Below are positions 1 through 5,461 of a stretch of DNA of 7,569 nt, one piece after another; position 1 is the first letter of the stretch; each line of letters begins with the position of its first letter. The DNA lies in the NCBI GenBank assembly GCA_900551595.1, contig URWR01000075.1:1-7569 (forward strand), given 5' to 3'. The position numbers and the translations under genes are program-made. This DNA comes from an uncultured Coriobacteriaceae bacterium (GTDB lineage: Bacteria; Actinomycetota; Coriobacteriia; Coriobacteriales; Atopobiaceae). A model generated the notes under the pieces. That model was not told where the DNA came from and searched no databases. It was given only the letters and a program-made list of their open reading frames with translations.

Positions 1-985
1 GGATAACTACGCCGAGAGCATCGGCGGTTTCCTGGCATACATCGCGCTCGTAATCGGTTACTACCTCAGCGGGAACCTCGGAGACAGGTGTTCCTGTAAG
101 AACCTTAGCTGCCATATCTGCTGAGGCGGCACCAATGGTGGCATTTCCAACAGCAACCGAACAAAGTGCGCCGGAAGCAGCCATAACAGGATCGGAACCA
201 AACACTGGCACACCAGACTCGAGGGCAGCAGCGGTAACCAAAGTCATTGCAGACTGCACCACCGAATCTACCGGCACATAGATGCAGCTGCATTGCTGAG
301 CAAGAGCAGTTGCCGCCTGCTGGCACTCAGAAGAATTGGTAACCGTGCGCTCGATGCATTCCACGCCAAGCTCGTCCAGATGAGCATGCATCTTCTCTGC
401 ACCAGAAACGGCATTTGCCTCACCGGAGCAGTACAAAATGCCACAAGCTCCATTGGCGGCAGCCGGATACAGTTCGGTACCAAATGCGTACACCTCGTCA
501 ACCGGCAGATCATTGGAAGTGCCCGTAGCACCCTTATCCGGAGTATCGAGCGAGCTCATCACACCAGCTGCAACAGGATCGGCCACCGAGATAAATACCA
601 CCGGCGTATCGAGCTCGGCGTTGGTTACTGCCTGAGCTGCAGGGGTTGCAATGGGAACGATAAGGTCGTAAGACTCGGTCTTGAGCTGGCTAGCAATCTG
701 ATTAAGGGTGGAGGTATCACCCTGTGCATTCTTTACTTCATAGGTAACGTTGGTAAATCCTTGTGCTGCAAGCTCATCCTTAAAACCCTCTTGCATAGCT
801 ACAAATGCATCGTTCTCTACGACCTCGACAAAGCAAATGGAACGAGCTGCGGATTTGTCTTCAGATGCGCCGGATCCCGATGAGCTACAGCCATCCAGCA
901 TATTTGCAGCAAACAGAGCTGCGCTTCCAGCAAAAGCAAACTGGAGGAATGAACGACGAGAAATGGAAGTGTGATTGATAGTCAT
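1..985 (-). CDS. trpX: TrpX-type ABC transporter substrate-binding lipoprotein (partial, 3' end off the left edge)
   Basis: This is the extracytoplasmic solute-binding subunit of an ABC importer of the ABC_sub_bind family (PF04392, COG2984); the likely substrate is tryptophan, judged from the leader and not from the protein. The 328 visible residues open with a Tat-like signal: SRRSFLQ at residues 9-15, a hydrophobic stretch at 16-29, then LDGC with Cys33 as the probable lipidated residue (the lipobox is weak because of the Asp). Family landmarks follow: SVADPVAAGV, then TGTSNDLPV, CIYVPVDSVVQSAM and VPVFGSDPVMAASGAL. The ATG at 985 has AGAAGGGAG just upstream. The gene lacks a stop in the window and runs off the left edge; permease and ATPase genes (trpY, trpZ) would normally follow. 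The visible part contains no Trp and several Cys. An alternative is a general amino-acid or other small-molecule binding protein of the same family. Confidence 0.87.
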   Translation of the reverse strand, partial: MTINHTSISRRSFLQFAFAGSAALFAANMLDGCSSSGSGASEDKSAARSICFVEVVENDAFVAMQEGFKDELAAQGFTNVTYEVKNAQGDTSTLNQIASQLKTESYDLIVPIATPAAQAVTNAELDTPVVFISVADPVAAGVMSSLDTPDKGATGTSNDLPVDEVYAFGTELYPAAANGACGILYCSGEANAVSGAEKMHAHLDELGVECIERTVTNSSECQQAATALAQQCSCIYVPVDSVVQSAMTLVTAAALESGVPVFGSDPVMAASGALCSVAVGNATIGAASADMAAKVLTGTPVSEVPAEVVTDYERDVCQETADALGVVI

Positions 986-989
986 TGTG

Positions 990-998
990 TGCTCCCTT
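990..998 (-). promoter_or_regulatory. Ribosome binding site of the trpX-like gene
   Basis: AGAAGGGAG lies 4 bases ahead of the ATG at 985 on the minus strand and fixes this start. It sits a few bases after the hairpin at 1003-1023, so access to it may depend on that hairpin. Confidence 0.75.
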
Positions 999-1002
999 CT
1001 TT

Positions 1003-1023
1003 ATCAGGTCTGGCAAACCTGAT
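1003..1023 (-). repeat. Perfect inverted repeat between the T-box terminator and the Shine-Dalgarno site
   Basis: ATCAGGT and ACCTGAT form a perfect 7-bp stem with a 7-base loop. It follows the terminator U-run by about 20 bases and ends a few bases before the ribosome binding site of the trpX-like gene. It is not part of the usual T-box plan. It could protect the 5' end of the read-through mRNA or tune translation; this role is inferred. Confidence 0.6.
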
Positions 1024-1042
1024 GCGTACGCGGGACGGATAC

Positions 1043-1088
1043 AAAAAACACGCCCGCCCCTGGACATTGGTCCCAAGGACAAGCGCGC
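1043..1088 (-). terminator. Rho-independent terminator of the T-box leader
   Basis: On the minus strand the arms at 1088-1073 and 1063-1048 pair over 16 bp without a mismatch, counting G-U pairs, around a 9-base loop (1072-1064), and are followed by a run of U (1048-1043). The 5' arm includes CCUUGG (1078-1073), which is also the strand needed to close the T-box antiterminator with CCAAGG (1117-1112). The two structures therefore exclude each other, as required for transcription attenuation. Confidence 0.85.
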
Positions 1089-1320
1089 GTATCTGCACAC
1101 CTGCGGTGCCACCTTGGTTGGCATAAAAGAACTATGCCCACTCTTTCGGATGCATACACATCCTTGCTCTGTTACGGGAGCTCCCGTCGCAGCTTCCACA
1201 CATAGGCACGCTATGTGCTTCTCCGCGCCCTCAGCGGGTCCATTATGCTGCCCTGCCACCATCCGGATCTCAGCCACCCGGACTCTCTGTAGGCGCACTC
1301 AGCAGGTAACGCTCTTCCTG
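1043..1320 (-). promoter_or_regulatory. T-box riboswitch, probably tRNA-Trp specific
   Basis: The leader of the trpX-like gene senses uncharged tRNA. Stem I starts near GGAAGAG (1318-1312) and carries AGAGAG (1288-1283). Helix AGCG (1313-1310) with CGCU (1236-1233), and helix UGCUG (1304-1300) with CAGCA (1250-1246), flank an internal loop whose 3' side holds UGG at 1242-1240 followed by a purine, the expected place for the specifier; UGG is the Trp codon. The T-box itself, AAGGTGGCACCGCAGG, is at 1115-1100. Its UGGC bulge (1111-1108) would pair with NCCA where N is G, and bacterial tRNA-Trp has G73. Between stem I and the antiterminator are hairpins at 1199-1217, 1174-1187, 1148-1163 and 1120-1138. 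The loop-E side of the specifier loop is not canonical, so the fold of stem I is less certain than the T-box and terminator. Confidence 0.85.
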
Positions 1321-1376
1321 CACAGACAGTTTTACTTCCGCTTCTTCGGTTTGGCAACGCTATTCGATTGCGTGGT

Positions 1377-1406
1377 ACTCTAGCGCGAAAAGTGGCTTGT
1401 TGTCAA
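1377..1406 (-). promoter_or_regulatory. Promoter of the T-box leader and trpX-like gene
   Basis: On the minus strand a perfect -35 TTGACA (1406-1401) is followed after 18 bases by TAGAGT (1382-1377, four of six matches to TATAAT). Transcription would start near 1370, giving a leader of about 385 bases, reasonable for a T-box. The -35 is embedded in a 13-bp palindrome (1397-1409). Confidence 0.65.
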
Positions 1407-1409
1407 CAA
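1397..1409. repeat. 13-bp perfect palindrome over the -35 box, possible operator
   Basis: TTGTTG and CAACAA flank one central base, and the -35 TTGACA of the leader promoter lies inside. A dimeric repressor bound here would block the promoter. No regulator can be named, and the site does not resemble the CTAGT/ACTAG half-sites of the TrpR operator. Chance symmetry around a TTGACA box remains possible. Confidence 0.4.
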
Positions 1410-1425
1410 CAAAATTGAACCGCTT

Positions 1426-3003
1426 CTACATCTCGATAGAAAAATCGGGGCCGATTACCTCGTTGGTGGTGGTAACTATCCAGGTGTAGGGATCGCTCAG
1501 CTCTGCAAGCAACTCATTTTGATTTGCCAGTTCAGGCGTATAGTCACTCACCAGCATTACCGTATCTTCATTGCCTTCACGATGTTCGATAAGCGGATGC
1601 CAAACAACATCTTCAACAGAAATATCCGATGCACCGCCATCGCCGCGCACAAAGGTGCAAGAAAGCATGCCACTCAAAATAGTCTTAGGGTTGTTCTCAT
1701 AGCCGCTCACAAAATCGCCCAGGCCATAGGCCACTAACATGCGTCCACCGTTGGGCCCGTCCTCGCCGGAAAGTGGCGTGCCCTCCGAGCGTTCAATCCA
1801 TTCCAGCGGCTGAATGACATGTACATGACTTCCTATCATCATGCCCACGCCGAGATCAGCTGCATAGTGAGCAATGCGACGCTGCTCATCGGTAGGCTCA
1901 TGCACATATTCATCGCCCATGTGCAAATAGACCACGACAAAATCAGACACTTCTCTCGCACGTGCAACATCGGCAGCAAGCGCCTCATCCGAGTAGGGCA
2001 CCGCATAATAATCGTTGGGCAAGTCCGATAGCTCATAGCCATTCTGACCATAGCTGTAAGAGAGAAATGCAATGCGAATGTTGTTGCACTCTACAACGCG
2101 AGGTGTTGCGCGATCTTCTTCTGAAGCATAGCTTCCTATAGTGACAAGATCGGGATAGTTTGCAAACAGTTCCTGCTGATGTTCGATTGATGGCACCCAA
2201 GTGTCATACGTATGGTTCGAGTTTGTAGCAACTACCTTAAAGCCCACATCAACTAAAGTTTGCGCTAAGGAATCGGGTGTGTTGTAGCTGGGATAGCCCA
2301 TGTAATCGAAGGTTTCCGTACCACCCATGGTGGTTTCCTGATTGACAAATGACAGGTCGTAGGAAGCAATCGTAGGGACAATATTGGAATAGAGCGGTGC
2401 GAAGTCATATACACCATCTCCCTCAGTGCCACCCCAGGCGTCTGCAAGTGCAAGCAAGTTATCGTTGATAAGGTTATCGCCAACAGCGCAAAACGTAACA
2501 CGCCCATCCCCTGTGGCGGTTGTTCTGCCTTCGCCATAGAGCTTGAATGCCTGATCTGTCTCAGGTCGCTCTATCCCATTTGCCGCATCAGCGGGCACCT
2601 GTTCTTCACTGCGGCTGCACGCCCGTGGCACCAGCACGCCCACAGCACAGAGAAGCACGATTATGCCGACGCCAATTAACATCGCCCGCCGCGATACATG
2701 TTCGCGCATAACCTGCACGGCATGAGCAAGCGCCAGGCGTATCCGGTTACACATCCTCGAAACTGCCGAAGATGTAGCGGGTTGGGCACCCTGTTTGATT
2801 TGTGTTGGATGGCTGTTTGAAGTGTGATAGGAAGCGTCCGCTGCCCGCTCATCATCCCGCGGATCACGAGATACCACAATTCCGGGATCTTCTCGGCGGT
2901 GTGGGCGCGGCGTTGATCTCCGACGCCTATCTTCCGCACCAGCATGCTGGCGCGTGACATCTTCAGATCGTATCTGCCACTTCTTATTTTGCCTATCAGT
3001 CAT
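1426..3003 (-). CDS. CapA/PGA_cap family protein, membrane-anchored metallophosphatase-like
   Basis: A 525-residue protein of the CapA family (PF09587, calcineurin-like metallophosphoesterase fold), whose founders serve poly-gamma-glutamate capsule; most members, including this one, have no proven substrate. Order: an Arg-rich, low-complexity cytoplasmic tail (1-105), one membrane helix (about 106-126), a linker, and the exported catalytic domain (about 168-500). Family motifs visible are VGDNLIND (174-181), NQETT (221-225), SNHTYD (262-267, for the usual NNHxxD), YLHMGDEY (359-366, for HWGxEY), GSHVHVIQ (391-398) and YGLGDF (426-431, for SLGNF). The ATG at 3003 is the first possible start because an in-frame TAG lies two codons upstream; the ribosome site (AAGG) is weak and very close. 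It follows rbsK by 46 bp and may be co-transcribed. SRRAML at 105-110 resembles a Tat motif but sits far from the start. Confidence 0.88.
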   Translation of the reverse strand: MTDRQNKKWQIRSEDVTRQHAGAEDRRRRSTPRPHRREDPGIVVSRDPRDDERAADASYHTSNSHPTQIKQGAQPATSSAVSRMCNRIRLALAHAVQVMREHVSRRAMLIGVGIIVLLCAVGVLVPRACSRSEEQVPADAANGIERPETDQAFKLYGEGRTTATGDGRVTFCAVGDNLINDNLLALADAWGGTEGDGVYDFAPLYSNIVPTIASYDLSFVNQETTMGGTETFDYMGYPSYNTPDSLAQTLVDVGFKVVATNSNHTYDTWVPSIEHQQELFANYPDLVTIGSYASEEDRATPRVVECNNIRIAFLSYSYGQNGYELSDLPNDYYAVPYSDEALAADVARAREVSDFVVVYLHMGDEYVHEPTDEQRRIAHYAADLGVGMMIGSHVHVIQPLEWIERSEGTPLSGEDGPNGGRMLVAYGLGDFVSGYENNPKTILSGMLSCTFVRGDGGASDISVEDVVWHPLIEHREGNEDTVMLVSDYTPELANQNELLAELSDPYTWIVTTTNEVIGPDFSIEM

Positions 3004-3049
3004 ACCTTGCTACTTCACTCATAGTGCCAACGAAGTGCGGCAAAAGGTG

Positions 3050-3979
3050 CTACGAGCAGCTCTTCCATCCGGTGGCCTCAACCTCTGCTGCAGTAGGAAT
3101 TGCCTGCTGAGCGCCGAGTTTTCCAACGGTAAGGGCTGAAGCAGCGCTGCCCCATGCCATCGATTCCACAAGAGACATGCCTGCTGCATGGCCAGCAGCC
3201 AAAGCGCCGATATAGGTATCGCCAGCTGCAGTTGTATCTACAACCTCCACCTTACGCGCGACTGCCCTCACGGGTTTGTCACCGGCCGCCTCAAAACCAA
3301 TGGATCCCTCAGAACCAAGGGTTATAACAACGGAGCGCACGCCGAGTTCCTGCAAACGAGAAGCCGCCTTGAGGCACCCCTCCTCATCGGTGGGGCAAAT
3401 GCCACACATAAGCTCGCACTCTGTCTCATTGAGGCAGACAAGATCAACGTCCGCCCATGCCTCATCCGGCATAGGACGAGCTGGCGCAGGATTAAGAATC
3501 GTATAGAGTCCCATGCTGTGAGCCTCGTGCAAACCTGCCAGCGTTGCCTCGGCATCGCACTCGCCCTGCGTCAGGAAAACATCTCCTGGCTCCGCAACAG
3601 CATGCAACGCCCGCACCACATCTTCCGAGCTCAGCAAATGATTTGCTCCTGCTGAAAGCACGATGCGATTGTCGCCAGCACTTCTCACAATAATTGCCAC
3701 ACCGGTAGAAGTTTCTGATGAACGCATTACTTTCGTGCAGTCCACGCCAACCGCCTCAAGCGTGGCAACAAGCTCGTTGCCAAAACCATCGGCGCCCACG
3801 GCGGCAATCATGCCCACAGACGCACCAAGGCGTGACGCAGCCACTGCTTGATTAGCGCCTTTTCCGCCAGGGTTGGTGATGAAATCATGGCCTGACAGTG
3901 TTTCGCCTGCTTGCGGCATACGATCGCACTCGATTGACAAGTCCATATTCATGCTGCCGAAAATAATGACGCGTGCCAC
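3050..3979 (-). CDS. rbsK: Ribokinase
   Basis: Cytoplasmic PfkB-family kinase that phosphorylates D-ribose with ATP to ribose 5-phosphate, feeding the pentose phosphate pathway and nucleotide synthesis. The 309 residues match the usual RbsK length. Seen: NMD (11-13) near the start for sugar binding; first PfkB signature GGKGANQAVAASRLG (38-52); NPAPARP (163-169); NETE (184-187); and the second signature DTTAAGDTYIGA (248-259) with the catalytic base Asp254 and the AAGD anion hole as in E. coli RbsK. I chose the GTG at 3979 because AAGGAG lies 5 bases upstream and the protein then starts MARVIIFGSMNMD; the ATG at 3997 would add six residues and has no such site. No ribose transporter or repressor is next to it. 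Deoxyribokinase or another sugar kinase of the family is possible but less likely. Confidence 0.9.
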   Translation of the reverse strand: MARVIIFGSMNMDLSIECDRMPQAGETLSGHDFITNPGGKGANQAVAASRLGASVGMIAAVGADGFGNELVATLEAVGVDCTKVMRSSETSTGVAIIVRSAGDNRIVLSAGANHLLSSEDVVRALHAVAEPGDVFLTQGECDAEATLAGLHEAHSMGLYTILNPAPARPMPDEAWADVDLVCLNETECELMCGICPTDEEGCLKAASRLQELGVRSVVITLGSEGSIGFEAAGDKPVRAVARKVEVVDTTAAGDTYIGALAAGHAAGMSLVESMAWGSAASALTVGKLGAQQAIPTAAEVEATGWKSCS

Positions 3980-3984
3980 GTAAG

Positions 3985-3990
3985 CTCCTT
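3985..3990 (-). promoter_or_regulatory. Ribosome binding site that fixes the GTG start of rbsK
   Basis: AAGGAG on the minus strand, 5 bases ahead of GTG 3979. It lies inside the six-codon extension from ATG 3997, which argues against that longer reading. Confidence 0.8.
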
Positions 3991-4008
3991 TCCGCATTGC
4001 CTTTCCCC

Positions 4009-4039
4009 ATTATCAACGAGAAATGTAGCGCAGTGTCAA
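4009..4039 (-). promoter_or_regulatory. Probable promoter of rbsK
   Basis: On the minus strand a perfect TTGACA (4039-4034) is followed after 19 bases by GATAAT (4014-4009, five of six matches). The spacer is two bases longer than ideal. It lies in the 134-bp gap between the HD-domain gene and rbsK, so rbsK, and perhaps the downstream CapA-like gene, can be transcribed independently of the HD gene. Confidence 0.55.
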
Positions 4040-4113
4040 CAAGGCAGAAAAATTCGCTGGCAGGCATGGTATGAGCTGCGGCTCGTTTAAGCACCGCAAT
4101 GTCTTTCAATTGG

Positions 4114-4566
4114 TTAGGATCTCCGAATTGTTTCTTCCAGTGCGCAGACTTTATCTGCGAGCATAACAATCCAACCCTCACGGGTATGTGGCGGTATCGG
4201 CACCAGCGGAAACATGTGGTGAGCAATAATGTCTTCCTCAGTAGCGGTGAGCTCAAAATCTTCGCGCGCATTCTGAAGTGCGCGCGAAGGATGCCGAAAA
4301 CCGTGCAACCTATGGCTTGGATCAGCCTCATGCCAATCGTAGAGAAAATAATCGTGGAGAAGTGCTCCGCGGATAAGTGCGTCGCGATCTACCGTTAGTG
4401 AAAGAGCGGCTGCAAACTTGCAGGCAACGCGAGCAACGCGAAGCGAATGTTGATAGACCGTGGTAGATCCATGCTGAATAAACTCATGTTCACGCTTGAG
4501 ACGGCCAAGACGGCAGAGCTCAGCGGCCATCTCATCGACCTCTGTATGTTCGCCTGTGTGCTCCAT
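4114..4566 (-). CDS. HD-domain protein, putative metal-dependent phosphohydrolase
   Basis: A 150-residue cytoplasmic HD-superfamily protein (PF01966). Counting from the ATG at 4566, the metal-binding pattern is complete: His40 in VYQHSLRVA, His71-Asp72 in LLHDYFLYD, a His-His pair at 116-117 in IIAHHMFPL, and Asp138 in MLADKVCAL. HGFRHPSRALQNA (88-100) is an added His-rich segment. There is no second domain, so it is a stand-alone HD phosphohydrolase; the substrate (nucleotide or other phosphate ester) cannot be read from the sequence. I prefer the ATG at 4566 over the one at 4575: GGTAGGAG ends right against the 4575 ATG, leaving no spacer, but lies 9 bases from the second. It is divergent from the CmpB-like gene, with 92 bp between the starts. 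Confidence 0.85.
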   Translation of the reverse strand: MEHTGEHTEVDEMAAELCRLGRLKREHEFIQHGSTTVYQHSLRVARVACKFAAALSLTVDRDALIRGALLHDYFLYDWHEADPSHRLHGFRHPSRALQNAREDFELTATEEDIIAHHMFPLVPIPPHTREGWIVMLADKVCALEETIRRS

Positions 4567-4575
4567 ACGCAGCAT

Positions 4576-4583
4576 CTCCTACC
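4576..4583 (-). promoter_or_regulatory. Ribosome binding site that favours the second ATG of the HD-domain gene
   Basis: GGTAGGAG on the minus strand. It abuts ATG 4575 with no spacer but stands 9 bases from ATG 4566, a workable distance. Confidence 0.6.
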
Positions 4584-4588
4584 CCGAT

Positions 4589-4600
4589 GCTATACTAGCT
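4589..4600. promoter_or_regulatory. Symmetric -10 region, possibly bidirectional
   Basis: On the plus strand TGC-TATACT is an extended -10 (TATACT at 4591-4596), placing a start near 4603, about 56 bases ahead of the CmpB-like gene. The same bases form GCTA-TAC-TAGC, so the minus strand reads TAGTAT (4598-4593), a weaker -10 that could serve the HD gene. I find no good -35 for either direction. Confidence 0.45.
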
Positions 4601-4658
4601 TGTAATAACCAGCTCAGGGGCTATCGTGCCAAAAATCAACAACTGAGAGCTGCATATT

Positions 4659-5450
4659 ATGATTGTTTGTCAGACGGTTCTTATCTTCGTACTTTTCAGC
4701 TTTCTTGGGTGGCTGTGGGAAACGGTATATTGCACCATTAAACATGGAAAATGGGCCAACCGAGGGTTTCTTTATGGGCCGTTTTGTCCTATCTATGGCT
4801 TTGGTGGTGTAGCGGTTATCTTACTTGCAACCCTCGCGTTCCCACACGGAGCAGCACCGAGCGTGTGGTGGCAAGTTTTTCTCGTCTCCATGGTTGCCTG
4901 TAGCGCACTTGAGTATTTCACGCATTGGCTCCTCGAGACCCTGTTTCATGCCTATTGGTGGGATTACACCAATGTGCCCTTCAACCTCAATGGTCGCATC
5001 TGTTTAGCTTCATCTCTGTTCTTTGGTGCTGCCGGCGTGGCTGTGGTCTACGTTATTGGCCCGCACTTCATCAACATTTTCGCCGGTTTTCCTAGCTGGC
5101 TGGTTGAAGTGCTCGCACTTATCCTCATCGCTCTCATTTCGTGCGATGCCACCCTCACTATATCGGCGCTCACGAATTTTGCTCACATCGTGGCCGATAT
5201 GGAAAAGAACCTCAACGATCGTATGAGCGAATTTGTAGACCAGTTCCCACGTGACTCCGACGATTGGCGCGCTGCGCGCGACACCCTCTTGCAGCAGGGT
5301 ATCGAACGCGCAGGTGCCAGTATGTCAAAGTTTCACAAAGGTACTGTTGCTCGTATACGCAGCTTTAATCTCACACGACCCAAGAGGGAGACGGCGCATC
5401 AACTTACCTGCGAACTTGCAACACGCGTCCGCGAGCATATTCTTAAATAG
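4659..5450 (+). CDS. CmpB-like membrane protein ('putative ABC transporter permease', PF06541/COG4905)
   Basis: A 263-residue integral membrane protein of the ABC_trans_CmpB family. About five helices are seen: 5-23, 44-62, 70-92, 113-135 and 148-170. Conserved family segments are clear: FLGWLWETVY (15-24), NRGFLYGPFCPIYGFG (34-49), EYFTHWLLETLFHAYWWDYTNVPFNLNGRICL (85-116). The C-terminal third (about 175-263) is charged, probably cytoplasmic and helical. Despite the family name, transport has not been shown from this sequence: there is no ATP-binding partner nearby and no typical permease loop, so I keep the function open. The ATG at 4659 is the first after an in-frame stop; TGAGAG 9 bases upstream is a modest ribosome site. 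The gene is divergent from the HD-domain gene and convergent, 11 bp away, with the XRE-membrane gene. Confidence 0.85.
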   Translation: MIVCQTVLIFVLFSFLGWLWETVYCTIKHGKWANRGFLYGPFCPIYGFGGVAVILLATLAFPHGAAPSVWWQVFLVSMVACSALEYFTHWLLETLFHAYWWDYTNVPFNLNGRICLASSLFFGAAGVAVVYVIGPHFINIFAGFPSWLVEVLALILIALISCDATLTISALTNFAHIVADMEKNLNDRMSEFVDQFPRDSDDWRAARDTLLQQGIERAGASMSKFHKGTVARIRSFNLTRPKRETAHQLTCELATRVREHILK

Positions 5451-5461
5451 ACTTGCGAGCC

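Noticed and set aside
293..883. 196-codon plus-strand open frame
   Set aside because: It lies antisense to the trpX-like gene, has Cys- and Arg-rich content without a recognisable domain, and the minus-strand frame has clear family motifs.
885..1298. 137-codon minus-strand open frame over the leader
   Set aside because: It covers the T-box leader and the start of trpX in another frame; the RNA structure explains the bases and the peptide looks random.
3010..3045. ACTTC/GAAGT hairpin between rbsK and the CapA-like gene
   Set aside because: A 5-bp stem with a long loop and no U-run; it does not show that the two genes are transcribed separately.
4085..4106. Weak hairpin after the HD-domain gene (TGCGG with CCGCA)
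   Set aside because: Only 5 bp with a 12-base loop and no directly following U-run; not enough to call a terminator.
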